DNA of 64,000 nucleotides from Dehalococcoidia bacterium (GTDB taxonomy: Bacteria > Chloroflexota > Dehalococcoidia > Bin125): assembly GCA_022828105.1 (NCBI GenBank), contig JAJEJC010000008.1, positions 62,001-126,000 of the forward strand. The letters are read 5' to 3'. Shown here in pieces: positions 44,904 through 53,170 of this stretch. The notes beneath the pieces are model-generated. The model was not told where the DNA came from. It saw only the letters and a program-made list of their open reading frames with translations, and ran no database searches. Position numbers and translations under genes: made by a program. The first letter of the stretch is position 1, and every line of letters begins with the position of its first letter.

Positions 44904-45977
44904 ATGGCTGTCGAGTTCTGGACGTCGGGTCGAGGTCTGGCGGCGGGCGGCGATCCGTCCGCGTTCACATCCTCCAGGCAGGCGCAGCGCGCGGAAGAGT
45001 TGGGCTACGACGGCATCACGTTCGTCGACAGCCAGAATCGGGCGAGCGACTGTTATGTCGCGCTGACCTCGGCGGCGCATACAACGTCCCGGCTCAAGCT
45101 GGCCACCGGTGTGACCAACTCGTACACCCGTCATCCGGCCGTGACCGCTTCGGCGATTGCGGCGATCCAGGCGGAAAGCGGTGGCCGCGCGTATCTCGGC
45201 ATCGGCCGCGGCGACTCGGCGCTGGCTCACCTCGGTCTCGCGCCGCATGCGGTGCCGAAGTTCGAGCAATACCTGGAACAGCTCCAGGGCTACCTGCGCG
45301 GCGAGGACGTGGCGTTCGGCGAGACCGACGTCCATGTCCTGGGCCTGGCCGACACTCCCGAGGCGAGCCGGATCGAATGGCTCAATCCGGCCTATGCCAA
45401 AGTGCCGGTCGACGTGGCTGCGACCGGTCCGCGCGTGATCGCCGCGGCCGCGCGACACGCCGAGCAGGTCAGCCTGGCCGTCGGCGCCGACCCCGAGCGG
45501 ATTGCCTGGGGCATGGATGTCGCGCGGGAAGCACGATCCGAGGCGGGCCTCGATCCCGACGGCATCACGTTCGCCGCGTACGTGCCCACCGTGGTTCACG
45601 ACGACGCGGAGACCGCGTTGTCAATCGGTTCGGCCGGGCTGTCGCTGTTCGCCCGGTTCTCCAATATGTACGGCGAGATCGTGGGTCCGGTCTCGGAGAC
45701 CCAGCGCGATGTGCTGACCAAGATCCACGACAGCTACGACATGCACGGCCACGCGCGGGAGGGCAGTCCGCAGTCGGCCCAGGTCACGCAGGAGTTCGCC
45801 GGCAGCTTCGGGGTCTTCGGCCCGCCCGATTACTGCGTCCAACGCCTGGGCGAGCTGATCGAGCTGGGCCTCGAGCGCTTCATGATCGCCGGCACGACAC
45901 TCGACCCCAATCACCCCAACTCCGAGTGCAGCGAACGCTTCGTCGGAGAGGTCGCGCCGCAGTTGCGCAGCATCTGA
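44904..45977 (+). CDS. LLM class flavin-dependent oxidoreductase (second tandem pair, second)
   Basis: A 357-residue enzyme and clear paralog of the preceding one (TGVTNSYTRHPAVTASAIAA, IGRGDSALAHLGLAP, YDMHGHAREGSPQSAQVTQE). An AGGGATAGG site overlaps the end of the previous gene, so the two are co-translated. Differences concentrate outside the flavin-binding strand. Substrates unknown. Confidence 0.93.
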   Translation: MAVEFWTSGRGLAAGGDPSAFTSSRQAQRAEELGYDGITFVDSQNRASDCYVALTSAAHTTSRLKLATGVTNSYTRHPAVTASAIAAIQAESGGRAYLGIGRGDSALAHLGLAPHAVPKFEQYLEQLQGYLRGEDVAFGETDVHVLGLADTPEASRIEWLNPAYAKVPVDVAATGPRVIAAAARHAEQVSLAVGADPERIAWGMDVAREARSEAGLDPDGITFAAYVPTVVHDDAETALSIGSAGLSLFARFSNMYGEIVGPVSETQRDVLTKIHDSYDMHGHAREGSPQSAQVTQEFAGSFGVFGPPDYCVQRLGELIELGLERFMIAGTTLDPNHPNSECSERFVGEVAPQLRSI

Positions 45978-45978
45978 C

Positions 45979-47130
45979 TCAGGCGGTTGCCGCTTCGTCG
46001 AGGAATCGCAGAAGCAGTTCGGCGACGGCTTCGGGTTGTTCCTGCTGGACCCAGTGGCCTGCGCCGTCGACGAGGTGCCGTCCGAGCAGCTTGCTGCAGG
46101 CGGCGGGCATCCGATCGAACGCGCCCGGCGACTGGTAGACGCCCCAGTCGGACGCGCCGCCGATGAAGGCGGCCGGTACGTCGATCGTCTTGCCATGGAA
46201 GAGTTGGAGTTGGGCCAGGCAGCCGGGATCGCGCGTGGCCCGATACCAGTTGAGTCCGCCCTGGAATCCGTTGCGCTGGTACTCGCCGGCATAGACGGCG
46301 AGTTCGTCGTCGGTCAGCCAGGAACACGTTGCGATCTCGTCCGTCGAGGGCATTTCGTGAGCCACGGTCGTCGGCATGTCCTCGTCGAGGTCCATCACGT
46401 AGTAGGTCGGCAGCTTGGCCAGTTCGGTCGCGGTCCAGGCTTCAAGTGGATGCGGCTGGTTCCCTTGCCAGTCCGCGCTCTTGTGGTGGTAGTAGGCGCG
46501 TAGGAAGTCGTGCACGCCCTGCGGCGCGTTGGTCATGTCGTGGTCGGCGGGGCGGGTGCAGTAGTAGAGCTGGTAGTGCTTGCGCGGCCGTTCCAGCCGG
46601 GCCAGATCGTCGGCGACGCTCGCCGATCCCGCCGCGCCCGATCCGCGCGCCTCACCCGACGCCAGCGCGGGCGGCCCTTGCCACGGCCCGCTCATGGTCA
46701 CGACCGAGTGAAACAGGTCGGGCCGGATCAGCGCGCAATAGGCTGCCACCGGCGAGCCGAAATCGTGGCCGATCACGCCGTCCACGCCGTCCCAGCCCAA
46801 CGCGCTGACCAGCCCCACGGCGTCGCGGGTCAGATTGAGCATCCCAAAAGGAATCAGGCTGTCGTCGTAGTTGGCCGTCCAGCCGGTCGTACGTCCGTAG
46901 CCGCGCTGGTCGGGCGCGACGACGTGGAATCCCGCCTCGGCCAGCAGCGGCATCACCTTGCGCCAGCTGTAGGCGATCTCAGGAAATCCATGCAGCATCA
47001 GCAGCCGCGGGCGATCCTCGCCCCATCCCGCTTCAAGGATGTGCATCGTGAGGCCGTTGACGCTTTCGACGAAGCGCGAGCGGATTGAGGCGTCCAGCGT
47101 TCCCTCGCCGTAACCGGTTGGTTCAGTCAT
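45979..47130 (-). CDS. Alpha/beta hydrolase, epoxide-hydrolase/dehalogenase-like
   Basis: The 383-residue protein has LLMLHGFPEIAYSWRKVMPL (oxyanion HG), VAPDQRGYGRT, GVDGVIGHDFGSPVAAYC with the nucleophile Asp after GH, and a late GAGHWVQQEQPEAV with the catalytic His. An Asp nucleophile (GHD) fits epoxide hydrolases or haloalkane/haloacetate dehalogenases. It begins exactly at the TGA of the upstream enoyl-CoA hydratase gene (TGAATG), so the two are coupled. Confidence 0.9.
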   Translation of the reverse strand: MTEPTGYGEGTLDASIRSRFVESVNGLTMHILEAGWGEDRPRLLMLHGFPEIAYSWRKVMPLLAEAGFHVVAPDQRGYGRTTGWTANYDDSLIPFGMLNLTRDAVGLVSALGWDGVDGVIGHDFGSPVAAYCALIRPDLFHSVVTMSGPWQGPPALASGEARGSGAAGSASVADDLARLERPRKHYQLYYCTRPADHDMTNAPQGVHDFLRAYYHHKSADWQGNQPHPLEAWTATELAKLPTYYVMDLDEDMPTTVAHEMPSTDEIATCSWLTDDELAVYAGEYQRNGFQGGLNWYRATRDPGCLAQLQLFHGKTIDVPAAFIGGASDWGVYQSPGAFDRMPAACSKLLGRHLVDGAGHWVQQEQPEAVAELLLRFLDEAATA

Positions 47131-47919
47131 TCAGCGGCCCTTGAACTGGGGAGTGCGCTTCTCCATGAAGGCCTTGGGGCCTTCGATTGCGTCTTCGCTG
47201 CCGAAGGCTCTCGCGCCGAGCAGCGATTCCAGGCTCCAGGCCTGCTCCCAGGACATGCCCATCGCACCGCGCACCGCAATCTCCTTGGCGGTGCGGACCG
47301 CGAGCGGTCCATTGGCGCAGATCAGGTCGGCGATGGCGTGGGCGGTCGGCATCAGGTCTTCGAGCGGGACGACGCGATTGATCAGACCGCAGTGCAGCGC
47401 CTCCTGGGCCGACATCCGCCGGCCGGTCAGGATCAGTTCCATCGCCCAGGCCCAGGGAATCTGGCGGGGCAGACGGATATGCGCGCCCTGGTCGGGGACG
47501 ATGCCCCAGCGCACCTCCTGCAGGCCGAACTCGGCGTGCTCGGCGGCGACGCGGATGTCGGTGCCGAGCATGTACTCCAGCCCGCCGGCGATGCAGTAGC
47601 CGTTTACGGCCGAGATGATCGGTTTGAAGACGTGATGCAGATTGCGCGTCTCCTGGACGCGGAGCGGATTGTCGCGAGCGCCCGCGGACTTGGCCGGGAT
47701 GGTGCTGCCCAGGTCGGCGCCGGCGCAGAATGCGCGCTCCCCTGCACCGGTCAGGATGGCGACCCAGATGTCGGGATCGCTGTTGAAGTCCTCGGTCGCG
47801 TCGCGCAGCAGCCGCAAGAGGTCCTGCGACATCGCGTTCATCCGCTCGGGACGGTTGAACGTAATCACGCAGCGCCGGTTGGCGGGGTCCTTCTCGTAGA
47901 TCAGCGGTTCGTCGGTCAT
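47131..47919 (-). CDS. Enoyl-CoA hydratase/isomerase family protein (tandem pair, downstream)
   Basis: The 262-residue crotonase-fold enzyme has AFCAGADLGSTIP (oxyanion-hole loop) and YCIAGGLEYMLGTDIRVA plus EFGLQEVRWGIVP, carrying the two Glu positions that act as acid/base in hydratases. It would hydrate enoyl-CoA thioesters in acyl degradation. It is very similar to the next gene upstream (47951), an evident tandem duplication. Start ATG 47919. Confidence 0.92.
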   Translation of the reverse strand: MTDEPLIYEKDPANRRCVITFNRPERMNAMSQDLLRLLRDATEDFNSDPDIWVAILTGAGERAFCAGADLGSTIPAKSAGARDNPLRVQETRNLHHVFKPIISAVNGYCIAGGLEYMLGTDIRVAAEHAEFGLQEVRWGIVPDQGAHIRLPRQIPWAWAMELILTGRRMSAQEALHCGLINRVVPLEDLMPTAHAIADLICANGPLAVRTAKEIAVRGAMGMSWEQAWSLESLLGARAFGSEDAIEGPKAFMEKRTPQFKGR

Positions 47920-47950
47920 CGAGTTGCTCCTTCGCTCGGTTTGGTGGCGA

Positions 47951-48739
47951 CTAGCGGCCCTTGAATACAGGATCGCGTTTCTCCATGAATGCGCGCGGCC
48001 CTTCGATGGCGTCCTCGCTGCCGAAGGCGCGAGCGCCGAGCAGCGACTCCATGCTCCAGGCCTGTTCCCAGGACATGCCCATCGCACCGCGGACGGCGAT
48101 CTCCTTGGCCGTCCGCACGGCGAGCGGACCATTGCGGCAGATCAGGTCGGCGATGCCGTTCGCCGTCTCCATCAGCTGGTCGGCCGGAACCACGCGATTG
48201 ATCAGGCCGCACTGGAGCGCTTCGACCGCCGAAAGCCGGCGGCCGGTCAACAGGATCTCCATTGCCCAGCACCAGGGAATCTGGCGGGGCAAGCGAATGT
48301 GCGAGCCGCCAATCGGGATGATGCCCCAGCGCACTTCCTGCAGGCCGAACTCTGCGTGCTCGGCGGCGACGCGGATATCGGTGCCGAGCATGAACTCAAG
48401 CCCGCCGGCGATGCAATATCCGTTGACGGCGGCGATCACCGGTTTGTGCACGTCGTGCAGATTGCGCGTCTCATTGACCTTGAGCGGCTCTTCGCGCGTC
48501 GCCTGGGTCGCGTTGGGAATGGTGCTGCCGAGGTCTGCTCCGGCGCAGAAGGCGCGCTCGCCCGCGCCGGTGACGATCAGCACCCAGAGGTCCGGGTTCT
48601 GCTTGAAGTCGTCGATCGCTTCCCGCATCAGCGCCTGCAGGTCGGGGCTCATGGCGTTCATGCGCTCGGGACGGTTGAAGGTCATGAGGGCGCGACGATT
48701 GGCTTCGTCCGGTTCGTAGAGAAGCGGGGGTTCGGACAT
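47951..48739 (-). CDS. Enoyl-CoA hydratase/isomerase family protein (tandem pair, upstream)
   Basis: Also 262 residues, with AFCAGADLGSTIPNATQATR, GGLEFMLGTDIRVAAEHAEF and GLQEVRWGIIPIGGSHIRLP. It matches its neighbour in both ends, including a shared end motif (AFGSEDAIEGP, then AFMEKR), but differs at the loop after GSTIP and near the CoA-facing Pro. The two likely serve related but different acyl-CoA substrates. ATG 48739. Confidence 0.93.
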   Translation of the reverse strand: MSEPPLLYEPDEANRRALMTFNRPERMNAMSPDLQALMREAIDDFKQNPDLWVLIVTGAGERAFCAGADLGSTIPNATQATREEPLKVNETRNLHDVHKPVIAAVNGYCIAGGLEFMLGTDIRVAAEHAEFGLQEVRWGIIPIGGSHIRLPRQIPWCWAMEILLTGRRLSAVEALQCGLINRVVPADQLMETANGIADLICRNGPLAVRTAKEIAVRGAMGMSWEQAWSMESLLGARAFGSEDAIEGPRAFMEKRDPVFKGR

Positions 48740-48865
48740 GACGTGCTCCACTGGTGCTCGGCGTCTGTAGGGAAGATAGAACCAGGCTGCGAATCGGGTC
48801 TCGAGCCGATCCGGAGAGCGACCTGCGGACGTAGGCTTGCGGTAGCGGTCGTGAGGGGTTGAGCA

Positions 48866-50425
48866 ATGCGGACCATCTTCGTCACCCTGCTCATGGCGGT
48901 CCTCGCGCTGGGCCTGACCGCCTGCGACGGTACGGACGGACCGCAGTCGCGAGCACAGGAGCGGCTTGAGTCGGAAGCGCAAGTCGCTGAATCGCAGCAG
49001 TCCGCGTCGCAGTCCTCGGAGGACGAAGCAGAAGTCGCCTCAGGCGCTGAGGGGAACGAAGCACAAGCCACGCAGGATCAGCCGGCGAGCGAAACGGCGC
49101 CGCGCCCGTTTGATCCCGATGCGGACAACCTCACCCAACTGATCTACTGGGCTCCCGACGACGGCTTCTTCGGCGCGCTCCTGCCGATTCCCTCAACGGT
49201 GCAGTACCTGTTCGACTTGCTACTGGCCTCCGGCCTGCCGGCGGCGGACAAGTACATCATCGATCTGGCTGCCTATCCGGGTCCGCTGCGCGAGCAGGCG
49301 ATGCAGCACCTGGCAGAGCGCTATGGGGTGGTCCACCGCACGATCTACGAGTACGAGGAAATCTGGGACTTCGATCCGGCTGATTCAAGCACGCCGGCCT
49401 ACCTGCGATTCAAGCAGGCGCTGTTCGCCGGCAGCCTGCAGGAAATCGCCAGGTTCCTCGATCCTGATGCGGGGCGCACGATCGACGCTCGCGAGGTGAT
49501 GTGGGGCGGCGTGATCGTTGACGGGATTCCGCCGCTGGAACACCCGAATCAGATCTGGCCGGACCAGGCGAGCGAGTGGATCAACGACAGCGACGTGGTC
49601 GTCGGGGTCGAACTCAACGGAGATGCCCGCGCGTATCCGATCCGGATCATCGCCTGGCACGAAATGGTCAACGACACGATTGGCGGAGTCCCGGTCTCGC
49701 TGGCCTACTGCACGCTGTGCGGCTCGCCGATCCTGTTCGACGGACGCGTTGGCAGCGAGGTCTACCGCTTTGGCACGAGCGGGCTGTTGTACCGCTCGAA
49801 CAAGCTGATGTACGACCGCAACACGCGCACGCTCTGGAATCAGTTCAGCGGCAAACCGGCCTGGGGCCCGCTCGTCGGCGAGGACATCCGGCTGGAGGTC
49901 CTGCCGGTCGTGGTCACGACCTGGGGCGACTGGTACGCGCGTCATCCCGACTCGACCGTGCTCAGCATCGAAACTGGCTTCAGGCGCGACTACAGTCCCG
50001 GCGTCGCCTACAACGACTACTTCAACAGTCCGCAGACCTGGTTCAACATACCGATCCAGGATGATCGGCTGGCAGCAAAAGACAACGTCTATGCAGTACG
50101 GGTTGGTGAGGCGTTGACGGCATATCCGATCGAACTACTCGCCGAACGGGTACTTGTTCACGATGAGGTCGGGGGCTTGCCGATTGTCGTGATCGCCAGC
50201 GGCAACGGCGAGGGTGGTCGGGCGTACGAGAGCGGCAGCATCCAGTTTGCGTCCGCCGATCTTGGGGCCGGCGCCCTGATCGATGCCGAGGGCAACGTCT
50301 GGACGATGTCAGAAGACGCATTGATCGGGCCGGAAGGCAAGTCCTTGCCGCGAGTCGCGGGGCACAACGCCTACTGGTTCGCGGTCACGAATCACAGCGC
50401 CGACGGCCGGCTCTGGGAGGGCTGA
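48866..50425 (+). CDS. DUF3179 lipoprotein (second copy)
   Basis: The 519-residue exported lipoprotein has a signal peptide ending at LTAC (Cys near 20) and an acidic Gln/Ser/Ala-rich linker of about 55 residues. A middle helical region precedes the DUF3179 part: WHEMVNDTIGGVPVSLAYCT, LCGSPILFDG, FGTSGLLYRSNKLMYDRNT. It has the same His and CxxC pattern as the copy at 16336 but a longer N-terminal region. GTGAGGGG precedes ATG 48866. Function unknown. Confidence 0.88.
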   Translation: MRTIFVTLLMAVLALGLTACDGTDGPQSRAQERLESEAQVAESQQSASQSSEDEAEVASGAEGNEAQATQDQPASETAPRPFDPDADNLTQLIYWAPDDGFFGALLPIPSTVQYLFDLLLASGLPAADKYIIDLAAYPGPLREQAMQHLAERYGVVHRTIYEYEEIWDFDPADSSTPAYLRFKQALFAGSLQEIARFLDPDAGRTIDAREVMWGGVIVDGIPPLEHPNQIWPDQASEWINDSDVVVGVELNGDARAYPIRIIAWHEMVNDTIGGVPVSLAYCTLCGSPILFDGRVGSEVYRFGTSGLLYRSNKLMYDRNTRTLWNQFSGKPAWGPLVGEDIRLEVLPVVVTTWGDWYARHPDSTVLSIETGFRRDYSPGVAYNDYFNSPQTWFNIPIQDDRLAAKDNVYAVRVGEALTAYPIELLAERVLVHDEVGGLPIVVIASGNGEGGRAYESGSIQFASADLGAGALIDAEGNVWTMSEDALIGPEGKSLPRVAGHNAYWFAVTNHSADGRLWEG

Positions 50426-50486
50426 GCACCGTTGGAGTCGCCCACCCTAATGAGAGTGAGCGACTCCCCGCGTGCCTCTTCTGCCC

Positions 50487-51668
50487 TTACGAGCGCGGCA
50501 GGCCGAGACCTCGGGTGGCGATGATGTTTCGCTGGATCTCGTTGGTGCCGGAGTAGATCGTGCTGGGCACGGCGAGCAGGTACTGCTCGGGCATGTCGCC
50601 GGCCCAGGGCGCGCTCGGCTCCTCGGGGATGAGCTGGCCGGAGAGTCCGAACATTTTGATCCCGTAGTTGTATATCTTCTGGCCCAGCTCGGACTGGAAG
50701 ATCTTGATCACCGAGGCCTCGTAGTTGGGCACGTTGCCGGTCGCCTGGATGTGACCAATGCGGTAGCCGAGGTACTTGGCGACGTTGTTGGAGATGACCA
50801 GGTCCGAGAGCCCGAGCCGGTAGCGCTCGCGCTCCTCGGCCGAGCAGTTCTGCAGCTCTTCGGTCATGCCTTCGAGCGTCTTGCGCTGGCCGGCGGTCGT
50901 GCCGATCCCGGAGCGCTCAAAGTCGAGCAGGGTCATGCCGACGTACCAGCCGCGGTTTTCCTCGCCGATGCGGTTCTTGGCCGGGACGCGAACGTCCTCG
51001 AAGAACACCTCGTTGAAGTGGTGGCGTCCGGCCATGTTGATCAGCGGGCGCACGGAGAGGCCGGGCGTGTTCTTGATGTCGTCGATCAGGAGGAAGGAGA
51101 TGCCGCGATGCTTGGGCGCGTCGGGATCGGTGCGGACGAGGCAGAACATCTGGTTGGCGCGGTGGCCGCCGGAGGTCCAGATCTTCTGACCGTTGATGAT
51201 GTAGTCGTCGCCGTCGCGGACGGCGCGCGTCTGCAGCGAGGCAAGGTCGGAGCCGGAGCCGGGCTCGGAGTAACCCTGGCACCAGATGTGCTCGCCCGAG
51301 GTGATCTTGGGCAGGTATTCGGCCTTCTGCTCGTCGGAGCCGTGAATGATCAGGGTCGGGCCAATCATGCCGACACCGAAGCCGCGCGTGCCGGTGTCGG
51401 GCGCGCCGTGGTAGCCGAACTCCTCGTTAAACACGATCTGCTCGTAAATCGAGGCGCCCAGACCGCCGTATTCCTTGGGCCAGGCGGGTGCAATCCAGCC
51501 GCGGTCGCCGAGCTTGCGGTTGAACTCGACCGCGTTCTCGAAGTCCTCGTCGTTCTCGCGCGCGCCGCCCGGTCCGTCACTCGAGGTGGGCTCAGGGATG
51601 TTGTCGAGCAAGAATTGGCGAACTTCGCCACGCAGGGTCTCTTCGGCCTCGGAGAATCGCAATTCCAT
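50487..51668 (-). CDS. Acyl-CoA dehydrogenase
   Basis: The 393-residue flavoprotein has WCQGYSEPGSGSDLASLQTR and YIINGQKIWTSGGHRANQMF (FAD and substrate contacts), and a C-terminal YSGTNEIQRNIIATRGLGLP. It oxidises acyl-CoA to enoyl-CoA, feeding the enoyl-CoA hydratases encoded nearby. The last segment is conserved in the family. ATG 51668. A tRNA gene lies just upstream on the same strand. Confidence 0.95.
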   Translation of the reverse strand: MELRFSEAEETLRGEVRQFLLDNIPEPTSSDGPGGARENDEDFENAVEFNRKLGDRGWIAPAWPKEYGGLGASIYEQIVFNEEFGYHGAPDTGTRGFGVGMIGPTLIIHGSDEQKAEYLPKITSGEHIWCQGYSEPGSGSDLASLQTRAVRDGDDYIINGQKIWTSGGHRANQMFCLVRTDPDAPKHRGISFLLIDDIKNTPGLSVRPLINMAGRHHFNEVFFEDVRVPAKNRIGEENRGWYVGMTLLDFERSGIGTTAGQRKTLEGMTEELQNCSAEERERYRLGLSDLVISNNVAKYLGYRIGHIQATGNVPNYEASVIKIFQSELGQKIYNYGIKMFGLSGQLIPEEPSAPWAGDMPEQYLLAVPSTIYSGTNEIQRNIIATRGLGLPRS

Positions 51669-51722
51669 CGTGTCTACCTCGCTATCCCGTCGAGCGGGAC
51701 TGGTCTGGTTTGCCGGGCGTCG

Positions 51723-51797
51723 TGGAGCGGGAGACGGGATTCGAACCCGCGACCCTCTGCTTGGGAAGCAGATGCTCTACCACTGAGCTACTCCCGC
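51723..51797 (-). tRNA. tRNA-Gly (CCC anticodon)
   Basis: On the minus strand GCGGGAG pairs with CTCCCGC as the acceptor stem, followed by T and an encoded CCA. The D-loop AGCTCAGTGGTAGAGC, anticodon arm TCTGC-TTCCCAA-GCAGA and T-arm CGGGTTCGAATCCCG are complete. The anticodon is CCC, reading GGG codons. Confidence 0.96.
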
Positions 51798-51874
51798 GCG
51801 CCCACAAGCGCGCTGAACGCTATGCGTCACTGCCTTGCATCGTACACGCCGACGAGATTGCGCACAGTGAATGG

Positions 51875-52699
51875 CTACGCCCTCTCAACAGGGTCGAATC
51901 TGCGCGACAGCAGCCAGGCCGGTCCAGCCGCTCCAACCACCATGCCCGCGGCCAGGCCGACGATCGCCGCGTTGCGCAGCGTGATCTCCAGGGCGTCGAC
52001 GGCAATCCACCAGAGATCGGCGGCAAAGGGATCAGGCGTCGCCTCGGCGCGTCCCGACAGCGACGACTGGAGCAGCGATCCTGCGAGCCACACTATGGCG
52101 GCCCCAACGCCGACGCCGAGCGCCGGTGTGCCGAAGCGCGCGATGCCGCAAGTCTGAGCCGCAACAGCCATCGCCAGCAGCAATGCGAGTATCCCGCTGA
52201 CGATCAGGACGATGGTGGCGATGCTGTGGCCGCCGCGCGTGAGGCGCCCCACCGAGCCGTCGAACGCGGCGCCACGGGACAGAAATCGAAATGCCTGGGG
52301 TGAGTCGGCCAACACGTCAAAGCCGTCGTCGTAGACCAGCGAGGCGATTGCCGCCGAGACCTCGGCGGACACGGTCTCGGGACCCTCGTCAATCAGGCTC
52401 GGGTCGATTTGCAGTCCAATCGGCAGGCCGACCAGGTCGATCGGTCCGCCCTGCGTCGCCTCCGCCTGTAGCGCAGGCCAGGCGCCGGCGACGAGCTGAT
52501 CGACCTCCAATAGGGAGTTCGCGGCCACGGCCAGCAGGCGTTGGGCGGTGCTGCGCTCCGTGAGTTGGACTGCGGAGATCGAGAGCACCGTGAGGGCGGC
52601 GGCGATCGCGCTCAGGAAAATAGTGATCGCGAGGGCTGAGCGCCTCCAGGTCGAACGGTCCCCGGCCGCCGGCGAGCTGAGCAGTTGCGGGCTACTCAC
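51875..52699 (-). CDS. Membrane protein of unknown function
   Basis: The 274-residue protein has about four hydrophobic segments: one after the Arg-rich start (LAITIFLSAIAAALTVLSIS), and three in the last 120 residues. Between them lies a 100-residue extracytoplasmic or soluble part. No family is recognised. Start is GTG 52699, which overlaps the TGA of the RDD-family gene (GTGA), so the two form a translationally coupled pair. Confidence 0.7.
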   Translation of the reverse strand: MSSPQLLSSPAAGDRSTWRRSALAITIFLSAIAAALTVLSISAVQLTERSTAQRLLAVAANSLLEVDQLVAGAWPALQAEATQGGPIDLVGLPIGLQIDPSLIDEGPETVSAEVSAAIASLVYDDGFDVLADSPQAFRFLSRGAAFDGSVGRLTRGGHSIATIVLIVSGILALLLAMAVAAQTCGIARFGTPALGVGVGAAIVWLAGSLLQSSLSGRAEATPDPFAADLWWIAVDALEITLRNAAIVGLAAGMVVGAAGPAWLLSRRFDPVERA

Positions 52700-53142
52700 G
52701 CGGCCTCGGGCTCAAACAGGAGCGAGCCGGAGAGCATGTCGGGGATGCTGCGGCCGAGCGGATCGACCCAGGGCCACCAGGCGCCGACGCCGAACAGCAA
52801 CAGCGAGGGCCACCACAGCAATCCCCGGATCACAAACGTGCGCGCGCCGCTTCTCAGCTCGCGCAGGCCAAGCAGTCGAGCGCCAATCGTGCGCGCGCCG
52901 AGACCGGCGTAGAGCGACGAGATCAGGAACCAGCAGAGTCCGATCGCATATCCCACGGCCCACTCGCCGGCAGTGGGGTCGCGTACCAGCGGATCAACCT
53001 GAACCAACATGGCGAGCACGGCGATGGCGGCGCAAAGCGCGCTAAACAGCCCGATGATCACCAAGTCAATCGCCGCCGCGACCGCTCGGGCTTCGCGGCG
53101 GACGATCGGGATTCGCACCGAACTGGACTGCGGACGCGCCAT
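52696..53142 (-). CDS. RDD-family membrane protein
   Basis: The 148-residue protein has three hydrophobic segments and the typical layout of RDD proteins: Arg and Asp before the first helix (RREARAVAAAIDLVIIGLFS), then GARTIGARLLGLRELRSGAR. The family has small membrane proteins of unsettled function, some of which are antiporters or anchors. Start ATG 53142. It is divergent from the HExxH protease gene at 53171, 28 bases away, and coupled to the next gene downstream. Confidence 0.75.
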   Translation of the reverse strand: MARPQSSSVRIPIVRREARAVAAAIDLVIIGLFSALCAAIAVLAMLVQVDPLVRDPTAGEWAVGYAIGLCWFLISSLYAGLGARTIGARLLGLRELRSGARTFVIRGLLWWPSLLLFGVGAWWPWVDPLGRSIPDMLSGSLLFEPEAA

Positions 53143-53157
53143 CAGTGCGGTTGAGCG

Positions 53158-53163
53158 TAGCAT
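53158..53163 (+). promoter_or_regulatory. -10 box for a leaderless protease transcript
   Basis: TAGCAT is seven bases upstream of ATG 53171, with no ribosome site between. Confidence 0.45.
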
Positions 53164-53170
53164 CGAAACC

